Positions 16,819 through 25,462 of a stretch of DNA of 64,000 nt are shown here, piece by piece (the stretch's first letter is position 1; each line of letters begins with the position of its first letter). The translations under genes and the position numbers were made by a program. Below the pieces are notes generated by a model, which was not told the origin of the DNA, made no database searches, and worked only from the letters and a program-made list of their open reading frames with translations. Source of the DNA: Flavobacterium kingsejongi (GTDB lineage Bacteria; Bacteroidota; Bacteroidia; Flavobacteriales; Flavobacteriaceae); the NCBI RefSeq assembly GCF_003076475.1, contig NZ_CP020919.1, positions 3,968,001 through 4,032,000 of the forward strand, given 5' to 3'.

Positions 16819-17480
16819 TTTTGAATTTTTCTATCTATAAAAAGTTCCATTTCATCATTTGCAGGAATTAGCTCCCTACGGGTTTGTTCCAATAAACGAT
16901 CGGTAAAAAGAATACCATTCAAATGATCTACCTCATGCTGAAAAATCACAGCTGTAAATCCCTGTACCATTTCTTCCATAACCTCTCCCGATTCCAGCAT
17001 GTATGAAAGGCGTATGGCATAACTCCGCAATACATCATCCTGTATATCCGGAATGGACAAACAACCTTCGTTTCCTTTACGTAATAAATCAGAGTACCAG
17101 ATAATTTTGGGATTCAGGTAGAATTCCGCAGGATCATCGGGTTTGTCATAACGGGTCACCCATATTGCATTCCTGTTAATTCCAATTTGGGGTGCCGCAA
17201 TTCCTATACCGGGATTGGCCGGATCATTCATGGACAGCAACATACGCTTCGCCAGAACACTCAACAGCTTCTCTCCCGGCCGTACATCAGCAGAAGCATG
17301 GGTAAGAATTTCCAGCTCTGCAGGTTCGGTAACCTGGATAATGCGCAGCTTCCCCTCTCCTGATGTGATGAGCTCCATCTCCTCCTTACTGAACTTCTCT
17401 GCTTTATTTTTCATCTTCTGTGCCTGTACAACCATTGTTAATAGTACGAAAACTAAGGTAACCTGAAATCTATTTTTCAT
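16815..17480 (-). CDS. Peptide deformylase with an N-terminal signal peptide
   Basis: 221 residues. All three deformylase motifs are intact: GIGIAAPQIG (Gln98), EGCLS (Cys140, metal ligand) and QHEVDHLNG (His182, Glu183, His186). The protein begins MKNRFQVTLVFVLLTMVVQAQ, a convincing signal peptide with a cleavage point after VQA, so it should be exported. Ordinary deformylases are cytoplasmic and act on nascent formyl-Met; an exported one needs another role, perhaps processing formylated peptides or a metal-dependent amidase action. It is preceded by GlmM upstream on the same strand, from which it is separated by a terminator. Confidence 0.88.
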   Translation of the reverse strand: MKNRFQVTLVFVLLTMVVQAQKMKNKAEKFSKEEMELITSGEGKLRIIQVTEPAELEILTHASADVRPGEKLLSVLAKRMLLSMNDPANPGIGIAAPQIGINRNAIWVTRYDKPDDPAEFYLNPKIIWYSDLLRKGNEGCLSIPDIQDDVLRSYAIRLSYMLESGEVMEEMVQGFTAVIFQHEVDHLNGILFTDRLLEQTRRELIPANDEMELFIDRKIQN

Positions 17481-17493
17481 TTCATAAATATAA

Positions 17494-17528
17494 AAAACCC
17501 CGGCAAATTATCAAAATGCCGGGGTTTT
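17494..17528 (-). terminator. Rho-independent terminator of glmM
   Basis: Stem AAAACCCCGGCA (17494-17505) with TGCCGGGGTTTT (17517-17528), followed on the minus strand by further T. It lies three bases past the glmM stop and upstream of the deformylase gene. Confidence 0.9.
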
Positions 17529-17531
17529 ATT

Positions 17532-18920
17532 TTAAATTCCGGCAATCTGCCGTATTTCATCTATAATTCGCAAAGCAAGCTGATCTGCCGCCTCCTGCGA
17601 GAATGCCTCTGTATAAATTCTAATTATAGGCTCTGTATTGGATTTGCGCAGGTGCACCCAATTGTCTTCGAAGTCAATTTTCACCCCATCAACAGTAGTA
17701 ATATCTTCCGATTTATATTTTTCGGTCATCGCTGCTAAAATAGCATCAACATCAATTTGCGGGGTAAGTTCAATTTTATTTTTGCTCATGTAGTATTCCG
17801 GATAAGATGCACGCAAAGCAGAAACTTTCATTTGCTTTTCGGCCAGATGTGTCAGGAATAAAGCTACCCCTACCAATGAATCCCGCCCGTAATGAGATGC
17901 CGGATAAATGATACCGCCATTTCCTTCACCTCCTATAATAGCATTATTCTTCTTCATCAGTTCTACGACATTCACTTCCCCTACAGCACTGGCTTCGTAT
18001 GTTCCTTTATGACTGTTGGTCACGTCCCGCAATGCCCTGGAAGAAGACATATTAGAAACCGTATTCCCGGGTGTTTTCCCCAATACAAAATCAGCACAGG
18101 CAACCAGCGTATATTCTTCACCAAACATTTCTCCGTCTTCGCTGATAAAAGCCAAACGATCTACATCCGGATCAACAACGATTCCTAAATCGGCTTTTTC
18201 TTTTACAACCAACTCGGAAATATCGGTGAGATGTTCTTTCAGCGGCTCCGGATTATGCGGAAAATGCCCATTCGGCTCACAATAAAGCTTTACCACTTCC
18301 ACGCCCATCTGTTCCAGTAATTTTGGTATAATAATACCACCCGAAGAATTGACACCGTCTACCACCACTTTAAATTTTGCTTTTTTTACAGCTTCCACAT
18401 CAACCAAAGGCAAATTAAGCACTTCGTCAATATGAATGTCCATATAAGCATCATTTTGCGTAATTGTCCCCAGCGAATCCACATCCGAAAAATCAAAATC
18501 TTCGGCTTCGGCTATGGCGAGTATTTTCTCTCCTTCTTCCCCATTCAGGAATTCTCCTTTTTGGTTCAGTAGTTTCAAGGCATTCCATTGTTTCGGGTTA
18601 TGGCTTGCGGTTAGTATAATCCCGCCGTCTGCTTTTTCCAAAGGCACCGCGATCTCTACTGTTGGTGTAGTAGAAAGTCCCAGATCAATAACATCAATCC
18701 CTAAACCGATGAGTGTATTAACAACCAGGTTATGGATCATAGGACCGGAAATACGGGCATCACGACCAATAACAACAGTAAGTTTTTCTTTTTTAGAGTA
18801 CGCTTTCAGCCAGGTTCCATAAGCCGAAGCAAATTTTACAGCGTCTAATGGAGTTAAGTTATCCCCTGTTTTTCCGCCTATAGTTCCCCGGATTCCGGAG
18901 ATTGATTTTATTAAGGTCAT
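17532..18920 (-). CDS. glmM: Phosphoglucosamine mutase
   Basis: 462 residues. It converts glucosamine-6-phosphate to glucosamine-1-phosphate for UDP-GlcNAc, cell wall and LPS synthesis. The four phosphohexomutase domains are present: SGIRGTIGG at the N-terminus, the active-site serine Ser106 in TASHNP, the metal-binding DPDVDRLAF loop, the sugar-binding GEGNGG loop, and the phosphate-binding RKSNTEPIIRIY in domain 4. The start at 18920 (MTLIKSISGIRG) matches the family; the in-frame ATG at 18971 would add 17 unrelated residues and overlap the promoter. Confidence 0.93.
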   Translation of the reverse strand: MTLIKSISGIRGTIGGKTGDNLTPLDAVKFASAYGTWLKAYSKKEKLTVVIGRDARISGPMIHNLVVNTLIGLGIDVIDLGLSTTPTVEIAVPLEKADGGIILTASHNPKQWNALKLLNQKGEFLNGEEGEKILAIAEAEDFDFSDVDSLGTITQNDAYMDIHIDEVLNLPLVDVEAVKKAKFKVVVDGVNSSGGIIIPKLLEQMGVEVVKLYCEPNGHFPHNPEPLKEHLTDISELVVKEKADLGIVVDPDVDRLAFISEDGEMFGEEYTLVACADFVLGKTPGNTVSNMSSSRALRDVTNSHKGTYEASAVGEVNVVELMKKNNAIIGGEGNGGIIYPASHYGRDSLVGVALFLTHLAEKQMKVSALRASYPEYYMSKNKIELTPQIDVDAILAAMTEKYKSEDITTVDGVKIDFEDNWVHLRKSNTEPIIRIYTEAFSQEAADQLALRIIDEIRQIAGI

Positions 18921-18944
18921 TTGTTTTAAATTAATTTGGTAACG

Positions 18945-18972
18945 CAAATATAAGAACTTGACAACAGTCAAA
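18945..18972 (-). promoter_or_regulatory. Promoter of glmM
   Basis: On the minus strand TTTG (18969-18972) and TATATTTG (18945-18952) are 16 bases apart, close to the Bacteroidetes consensus, about 25 bases before the glmM start. Confidence 0.55.
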
Positions 18973-19108
18973 ACTTCGCATTATTAAAAAATTATACTAA
19001 TTTACAAAAAGGGCTTTCTGTACTTTGCATTTAAAACGGCAATTTACCACCACACCCAGGAAATACTTTGTAACTTTGGAATATGACCGCTAAAACACGA
19101 AATTAAAA

Positions 19109-19693
19109 ATGAATTTTCTCGCACACATCTATTTATCCGGAGATAATGATCTTATAAAAATTGGCAATTTCATGGCAGATGGTATCCGTGGCAAAGAATA
19201 TGAAAGCTACCCTGATGCGATCCAAAAAGGAATTCTATTGCATCGCGCTATCGACACCTACACGGATTCCCATGCTGTATTTCGGCAGAGCACCAAGCGG
19301 CTTCATGAGAAATACCATCATTATGCGGGAGTTATTGTCGATGTTTTTTACGATCATTTCCTGGCAAAAAACTGGGCGAAATACTCCGAAGAAAAGCTTG
19401 AAGATTTTGTCCAGCGTTTCTACGATTCGCTGGAAAAGCATTATCCGATCTTATCCGAAAAAACACAAAACATGCTGCCGTATATGACCGAACAAAACTG
19501 GCTCGTCAGTTATGCTACTGTCCCAGGAATTTCTAAAATTCTCGCCCAAATGGACAACAGGACAAAGAATCAATCGAAAATGAAACATTCACCGGAAGAG
19601 CTTGAAGCCTATTATTCCGAATTTGAATCCGAATTTACTATCTTTTTTGAAGATTTAAGAACACATGTAGCAGCGAAACGGGCTATTCTTTAA
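19109..19693 (+). CDS. acpH: Acyl carrier protein phosphodiesterase
   Basis: 194 residues of the AcpH family, an HD-like helical fold that removes the phosphopantetheine arm of holo-ACP. It begins with the diagnostic MNFLAHIYLS, then GNFMADGIRG, GILLHRAIDTYTDSH and DVFYDHFLA, which hold the metal-binding His and Asp residues. A TAACTTTG -7 element lies at 19071-19078. The gene is monocistronic, between divergent glmM and the CLC gene. Confidence 0.9.
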   Translation: MNFLAHIYLSGDNDLIKIGNFMADGIRGKEYESYPDAIQKGILLHRAIDTYTDSHAVFRQSTKRLHEKYHHYAGVIVDVFYDHFLAKNWAKYSEEKLEDFVQRFYDSLEKHYPILSEKTQNMLPYMTEQNWLVSYATVPGISKILAQMDNRTKNQSKMKHSPEELEAYYSEFESEFTIFFEDLRTHVAAKRAIL

Positions 19694-19825
19694 GAAACTG
19701 GCCAAATCGCATACCTACGTTAATTATTATACAATTTATGCCTGGTTTTTGACCTTTCTTTTTGTTAAAAATCTTATTTTAGCAGTTCGAAATAATAACC
19801 TCCTTTTTTCATCAAAAAAATTCAA

Positions 19826-21643
19826 ATGCCCAATACTGCAGCTCTAAAAATACGACAGTTTTTCAGGAATATTTTCAATTCTTTTGAAACTGTTCTCTTC
19901 ATCCTGAAGGGTTTTCTTAGCGACAGGCAGTTTATATATTTATCCTGTATCATCGTTTCGATTTCGTGTGCCTTTGCCGTAATTTTATTAAAGAGTTTTG
20001 CCCATTCTGTATTTCTTTTTGCCAATTACATCAACGGGTACCTGAAACTGCCTTTTATCAACAGTATATTACCAATTGTAGGGATTCTATTGACGGCTTT
20101 TGTAATTAAAAACATATTGGACGGCAAACTGGAAAAAGGAAGTTCCAAAATTCTGTATGCTGTAGCCCGTAAAGGCGGTATCATGCCTCGAAAACAGATG
20201 TACTCTCAGATTATCACCAGTTCCCTGACTGTAGGATTGGGAGGTTCTGCAGGATTAGAATCGCCAATTACCATCACTGGGGCAGCTTTCGGTTCCAATT
20301 ATGCCCAAAAATATAAACTTTCGCAGAAAGACAGGATATTGCTATTGGCCTGTGGTGTGGCTGCCGGTATTGCTGCTGCCTTTAATGCTCCTATTGCCGG
20401 CGTGCTCTTTGCTATTGAAGTGGTACTGACCGATGTGACCATTACTGCCTTTATCCCACTAATGATCTCTGCAGCTACGGGTGCGATTGTATCCACTATT
20501 GTACTGAAAGAAGATGTATTACTCTCTTTCGGGCATCAGCAGCACTATGATTTTCATAATATCCCTTTTTACATTTTACTGGGAGTATTGGGTGGATTTG
20601 TGTCTATTTATTATGCCCGGAACTTCCAAAAACTGGAAAGCTATTTTCATAAATATAATAAACCCTATAAAAAAGCCCTGATTGGTGCTTCCATGCTGGC
20701 GGTCATGATATTTTTCTTCCCAACCCTTTTTGGGGAAGGATACGAAAGCATCAAAATATTATCCAATGCCACACCGCAGAAAATATTGGACAATACGCTT
20801 TTAGACGATTATAAAAGTAATGAATGGTTATTATTGCTGTTTGTAGGAATAACAATGATGCTGAAAGTTTTTGCTACAGGATTAACGTTAGGCAGTGGTG
20901 GAAACGGTGGGAATTTTGCCCCTTCCCTTTTTGTTGGTTCCTATCTCGGCTTCTTTGTTGCCAAGTTTTTTAACCTCCTTGGATTACCGCACCAGTTGCC
21001 AGTAGGCAATTTTACGATTGTAGGGATGGCCGGTATATTGAGCGGACTTTTTCATGCGCCACTAACCGCAATTTTCCTTATTGGGGAAATCACCGGCGGT
21101 TATAACCTGATGGTTCCACTGATGATCGTCTCTTCGATTAGTTTTGCTGTTTCTAAACGTTTTGAAAAACATTCTATGGATGTTAAGGATCTTGCCGCAA
21201 AAGGACAGGTTTTTACCAGTAACAAAGACAAAAACATCCTCTCTACCATTGAGTTATCCAAAATAATCGTCACCAATTTTAAGACCCTGCAGATTACCGA
21301 CCGATTGGAAAAAGTAGTAGAATACCTTACCGATACCAAACAAATCATTTTTCCGGTGGTCAATGCCGAAAATGAACTGGTGGGCGTAATCAACTTTGAT
21401 GCTGTACGGCAGGTCGTCTTTAACCCTTTCCGGGTCAAGCATACCACTATGGAAGAGATTATTACAAAAGACATTCATCCTATTACCGATGAGGATACGT
21501 TGTATTATATGCTAAAGAAATTTGAGGCATCACAACTTCCGGAACTACCCATGATAAAAAATGGCAAGCTTTCTGCTATGGTATCCAAGACACTTATCCT
21601 GGAAAACTATCGTGCCCAGGTAAAAACCATGACTATTGAATAA
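19826..21643 (+). CDS. CLC-type chloride channel/transporter with C-terminal CBS domains
   Basis: 605 residues. CLC core about 40-440 with the selectivity motifs KGSSKIL (107 area), GSAGLESP including the gating glutamate Glu145, GGNFAPS, and Tyr in GGYNLMVP. After FAIE, at the position of the internal proton-pathway glutamate of E. coli ClcA (Glu203), there is valine (Val199), a channel-like residue. Two CBS domains follow (about 470-600). Proton coupling therefore may be altered, although some bacterial CLCs without this glutamate still couple. No operon partner is evident. Confidence 0.9.
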   Translation: MPNTAALKIRQFFRNIFNSFETVLFILKGFLSDRQFIYLSCIIVSISCAFAVILLKSFAHSVFLFANYINGYLKLPFINSILPIVGILLTAFVIKNILDGKLEKGSSKILYAVARKGGIMPRKQMYSQIITSSLTVGLGGSAGLESPITITGAAFGSNYAQKYKLSQKDRILLLACGVAAGIAAAFNAPIAGVLFAIEVVLTDVTITAFIPLMISAATGAIVSTIVLKEDVLLSFGHQQHYDFHNIPFYILLGVLGGFVSIYYARNFQKLESYFHKYNKPYKKALIGASMLAVMIFFFPTLFGEGYESIKILSNATPQKILDNTLLDDYKSNEWLLLLFVGITMMLKVFATGLTLGSGGNGGNFAPSLFVGSYLGFFVAKFFNLLGLPHQLPVGNFTIVGMAGILSGLFHAPLTAIFLIGEITGGYNLMVPLMIVSSISFAVSKRFEKHSMDVKDLAAKGQVFTSNKDKNILSTIELSKIIVTNFKTLQITDRLEKVVEYLTDTKQIIFPVVNAENELVGVINFDAVRQVVFNPFRVKHTTMEEIITKDIHPITDEDTLYYMLKKFEASQLPELPMIKNGKLSAMVSKTLILENYRAQVKTMTIE

Positions 21644-21725
21644 AAAAACCTGAGGTGTAAAACTGAAGCCCATACTTCGCCCTGGTTATAAATAAATGTT
21701 ATAATAGTCCTTAATACCCATACGG

Positions 21726-21758
21726 TTGCTAAAAATAAACTTCAAAATAGTACCTTTG
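21726..21758 (+). promoter_or_regulatory. Promoter of uvrA
   Basis: TTG at 21726-21728 and TACCTTTG at 21751-21758 with a 22-base spacer, 17 bases before the uvrA start. Confidence 0.6.
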
Positions 21759-21775
21759 TATTTTGCTATAAATCT

Positions 21776-24607
21776 ATGATCGAAAAGGATAATAATATCG
21801 AAGTATTGGGCGCTCGTGTGCACAATCTTAAAAATATAGATGTAACCATACCCCGGGAAAAATTAGTTGTAATTACTGGACTTTCGGGGTCTGGAAAATC
21901 ATCACTGGCTTTTGATACCATATATGCCGAAGGGCAACGCCGCTATGTAGAGACTTTTTCTGCCTATGCACGGCAATTCCTGGGTGGCCTGGAACGTCCG
22001 GATGTCGACAAGATTGACGGACTTTCGCCGGTTATTGCTATTGAACAGAAAACAACCAGTAAAAGCCCGCGCTCTACCGTAGGTACTATCACAGAAATAT
22101 ACGATTTTCTGCGATTACTCTATGCACGTGGTGCAGATGCCTACAGTTACAATACCGGGGAGAAAATGGTCAGCTATAACGATGAGCAGATCAAAAACCT
22201 GATTATTGAAAATTTCAGTGGCAAACGCATCAATATCCTCGCTCCGGTGATCCGCTCCCGAAAAGGGCATTACCGTGAGTTATTTGAGCAGATCCTAAAA
22301 CAGGGTTTCCTTAAAGTACGCGTTGATGGTGAGGTAAAAGATATTGAAAGTGGCTTCAAACTGGATCGTTACAAAACCCATGATATCGAGATCGTCATTG
22401 ACCGTATGCTTGTAGAAGATACGCCAGATACGGACAAGCGTTTGAGCGAAAGCATTAAAACCGCCATGTACCATGGAGAGAATGTATTATTAATCCTGGA
22501 ACAGGATTCAGGTGAAACGCGCTATTTCAGCCGGAACCTGATGTGCCCGACTTCGGGTATCTCCTATCCCAATCCGGAACCTAATAATTTTTCTTTCAAC
22601 TCCCCAAAAGGAGCCTGTGATTACTGTAATGGCCTTGGCATCGTACACGAAACCAACCTGAAGAAAATCATACCCAATCAAAAACTTTCAATCAAAAGTG
22701 GTGGTTTTGCTCCTTTAGGTGAATACAAAAGCTCGTGGATGTTTAAACAGCTGGAAACAATAGGTGAAAAGTATGATTTTAAGCTCACCGATCCTATTGA
22801 AAAAATTCCGGAAGAAGCGATGGCTATGATCCTGAACGGTGGTAAAGAGAAATTCACCGTTGCTTCCAAGACATTAGGCGTAACAAAAGAATATAAAATT
22901 GAATTTGAAGGTATTTCAAATTTTATTAAAAGCCAGCATGACGATCCCGGATCAGCTTCCATCAGACGATGGGCGAAGGATTTTATGGACGAAATCGAAT
23001 GCCCGGTATGTCACGGTTCCCGCTTGAAAAAAGAAGCATTGTATTTCAAAATCAACGATAAGAATATTGCGGAACTTTCTGCGATGGATATTTCGGATTT
23101 GGAAATATGGTTTGGCGATCTTACGAATAATATTTCTGAAAAACAGATCATTATAGCTTCTGAAATCATCAAGGAAATCAAGTCGCGGCTGAGTTTCTTA
23201 ATGAATGTAGGCCTTAATTACCTCGCATTGAACCGGGGATCCAAAACCCTTTCCGGTGGAGAGGCACAACGTATACGGCTTGCAACGCAAATCGGTTCCC
23301 AGTTGGTGGGAGTGCTCTACATACTGGATGAGCCAAGTATCGGATTACACCAGCGCGATAACGAAAAACTGATTCATTCTCTGGAGCAGCTCCGGGACAT
23401 TGGAAACTCTGTCATCGTAGTCGAGCACGATAAAGATATGATTGAACGGGCAGATTACGTCATTGATATCGGCCCAAAAGCCGGTAAACATGGTGGCGAA
23501 ATCATCAGTACCGGTACACCAAAAGAATTACTGAAAGAGCATACACTTACCGCTTCCTACATGAACGGCGAAAGAATGCTGGCTATTCCTGAAAAAAGAA
23601 GGAAAGGAAATGGAAAAACGATCAAGTTGAGCGGCGCTACCGGAAACAACCTGAAAAATGTTACCGTAGAATTTCCATTAGGCCAGATGATTTGTGTAAC
23701 AGGAGTTTCAGGAAGTGGAAAATCAACGTTGATAAATGGAACACTATATCCGATATTGAATGCCCATTTCTTCAACGGTGTTAAAAAACCGCAGCCCTAT
23801 AAAAAAATAGAAGGCCTGGAACATATTGATAAAGTTATTGATATTGACCAATCGCCCATAGGACGTACACCACGATCCAATCCAGCTACTTATACCGAAG
23901 TATTTGCTGAGATCAGAAGCCTATTTACCATGACTCCCGAAGCGATGATTCGGGGTTATAAACCGGGACGATTTAGTTTTAATGTGAAAGGTGGGCGCTG
24001 TGAAACCTGTGAAGGCTCCGGAGTACGCGTCATTGAAATGAATTTCCTGCCGGATGTATATGTAGAATGCGAAACCTGCCAGGGCAAACGTTTCAACCGG
24101 GAAACCCTTGAGATTCGCTATAAAGGCAAATCCATATCGGATATCCTGAATATGACCATTGATGAAGCGGTACCATTTTTTGAAAACATCCCTAAAATCT
24201 ACCGTAAGGTAAAAACATTGCAGGATGTGGGATTGGGTTATATTACACTGGGGCAGCAAAGCACTACGCTTTCCGGCGGTGAAGCACAACGTATTAAACT
24301 GGCCGGAGAACTTTCGAAAAAAGATACCGGAAATACGTTTTACATTTTGGACGAACCCACTACAGGCCTCCATTTTGAGGACATCAGGGTACTGATGGAG
24401 GTGATAGATAAACTGGTCGACAAAGGCAATACAGTACTGATTATTGAACACAATATGGACGTGATCAAATTAGCCGATTATATTATCGATATTGGCCCCG
24501 AAGGTGGGAAAGGCGGCGGGCAGCTGATTGCTAAAGGGACACCAGAGGAAATTGTGAAAGTTAAAAAAAGCTATACCGCTCAATTCCTCAAAAAAGAATT
24601 GCATTAA
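21776..24607 (+). CDS. uvrA: Excinuclease ABC subunit A
   Basis: 943 residues, the usual UvrA length. It is the damage-recognition ATPase of nucleotide excision repair. Walker A GLSGSGKS at 35-42 and GVSGSGKS in the second half (about 648), ABC signatures [12 protein letters not shown] and [12 protein letters not shown], and zinc-finger cysteine pairs ([26 protein letters not shown]) are all visible. The 3' end is followed 57 bases on by the LOG gene, possibly co-transcribed. Confidence 0.97.
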   Translation: MIEKDNNIEVLGARVHNLKNIDVTIPREKLVVITGLSGSGKSSLAFDTIYAEGQRRYVETFSAYARQFLGGLERPDVDKIDGLSPVIAIEQKTTSKSPRSTVGTITEIYDFLRLLYARGADAYSYNTGEKMVSYNDEQIKNLIIENFSGKRINILAPVIRSRKGHYRELFEQILKQGFLKVRVDGEVKDIESGFKLDRYKTHDIEIVIDRMLVEDTPDTDKRLSESIKTAMYHGENVLLILEQDSGETRYFSRNLMCPTSGISYPNPEPNNFSFNSPKGACDYCNGLGIVHETNLKKIIPNQKLSIKSGGFAPLGEYKSSWMFKQLETIGEKYDFKLTDPIEKIPEEAMAMILNGGKEKFTVASKTLGVTKEYKIEFEGISNFIKSQHDDPGSASIRRWAKDFMDEIECPVCHGSRLKKEALYFKINDKNIAELSAMDISDLEIWFGDLTNNISEKQIIIASEIIKEIKSRLSFLMNVGLNYLALNRGSKTLSGGEAQRIRLATQIGSQLVGVLYILDEPSIGLHQRDNEKLIHSLEQLRDIGNSVIVVEHDKDMIERADYVIDIGPKAGKHGGEIISTGTPKELLKEHTLTASYMNGERMLAIPEKRRKGNGKTIKLSGATGNNLKNVTVEFPLGQMICVTGVSGSGKSTLINGTLYPILNAHFFNGVKKPQPYKKIEGLEHIDKVIDIDQSPIGRTPRSNPATYTEVFAEIRSLFTMTPEAMIRGYKPGRFSFNVKGGRCETCEGSGVRVIEMNFLPDVYVECETCQGKRFNRETLEIRYKGKSISDILNMTIDEAVPFFENIPKIYRKVKTLQDVGLGYITLGQQSTTLSGGEAQRIKLAGELSKKDTGNTFYILDEPTTGLHFEDIRVLMEVIDKLVDKGNTVLIIEHNMDVIKLADYIIDIGPEGGKGGGQLIAKGTPEEIVKVKKSYTAQFLKKELH

Positions 24608-24664
24608 TTCCTTTTAAAAATAATATTCCTGTGTAGTGCAGGCACAAAAATTAAAAAAGAAAAC

Positions 24665-25393
24665 ATGAGATTAGAAGATTTTGATAATGACGAAGATAAA
24701 GTAATACAGGATCGATTAAAGCAGAAAACCTGGAACGAAATACGAACCAATGACTCCTGGGCCATTTTTAAAATTATGGCTGAATTTGTCAATGGATACG
24801 AAAACATGGGGCGTATCGGGCCCTGCGTTTCTATTTTTGGATCCGCACGAACCAAACCCGATGACAAATACTACCTGCTGGCTGAAAAAATTGCTTTTAA
24901 AATCAGTAAAGCCGGTTACGGTGTTATTACTGGTGGTGGTCCTGGAATCATGGAAGCAGGTAATAAAGGAGCGCATCTGGGTGGTGGTACTTCAGTAGGG
25001 CTGAATATTGAATTGCCTTTCGAACAACATTTCAACCCGTATATAGACCGTGATAAAAACCTGAATTTTGATTATTTCTTTGTACGTAAGGTAATGTTTG
25101 TCAAATATTCCCAGGGATTTGTAGTGATGCCTGGTGGATTTGGTACATTGGATGAACTTTTTGAGGCGATCACACTGATCCAAACCAAAAAAATAGGTAA
25201 GTTCCCAATTATCCTGGTAGGATCTGATTTCTGGTCCGGTTTACTGGAATGGGTTAAAACGGTTTTGGTGGAAAAATATGCCAATGTCAGCCCAGCCGAT
25301 CTTGACCTGATCAAAGTGGTGGATAATGAGGAAGAAGTCGTTCAGGCACTGGATGCATTCTATAAAAAATACAATTTAAGCCCTAACTTTTAG
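24665..25393 (+). CDS. LOG family protein (TIGR00730, cytokinin riboside phosphoribohydrolase-like)
   Basis: 242 residues with a Rossmann-like fold. Signature GGGPGIMEAGNKGA around residue 84 and MPGGFGTLDELFE around 155 (PGGxGTxxE). Family members hydrolyse nucleoside 5'-monophosphates to ribose-5-phosphate and base, or bind nucleotides; the bacterial role is nucleotide turnover. An extra N-terminal segment of about 45 residues precedes the core. It sits 57 bases after uvrA and before a terminator. Confidence 0.88.
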   Translation: MRLEDFDNDEDKVIQDRLKQKTWNEIRTNDSWAIFKIMAEFVNGYENMGRIGPCVSIFGSARTKPDDKYYLLAEKIAFKISKAGYGVITGGGPGIMEAGNKGAHLGGGTSVGLNIELPFEQHFNPYIDRDKNLNFDYFFVRKVMFVKYSQGFVVMPGGFGTLDELFEAITLIQTKKIGKFPIILVGSDFWSGLLEWVKTVLVEKYANVSPADLDLIKVVDNEEEVVQALDAFYKKYNLSPNF

Positions 25394-25405
25394 GCCTATA
25401 AATTC

Positions 25406-25436
25406 AAAAAAGCTGTCTTTACCGACAGCTTTTTTT
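25406..25436. terminator. Rho-independent terminator
   Basis: Stem AAAAAAGCTGTC with GACAGCTTTTTT, loop of 6 bases. It lies between the convergent LOG gene and the T9SS nuclease gene and has U-tracts in both directions. Confidence 0.9.
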
Positions 25437-25462
25437 ATAGGGTATCTTTAAATTTTACGTTC

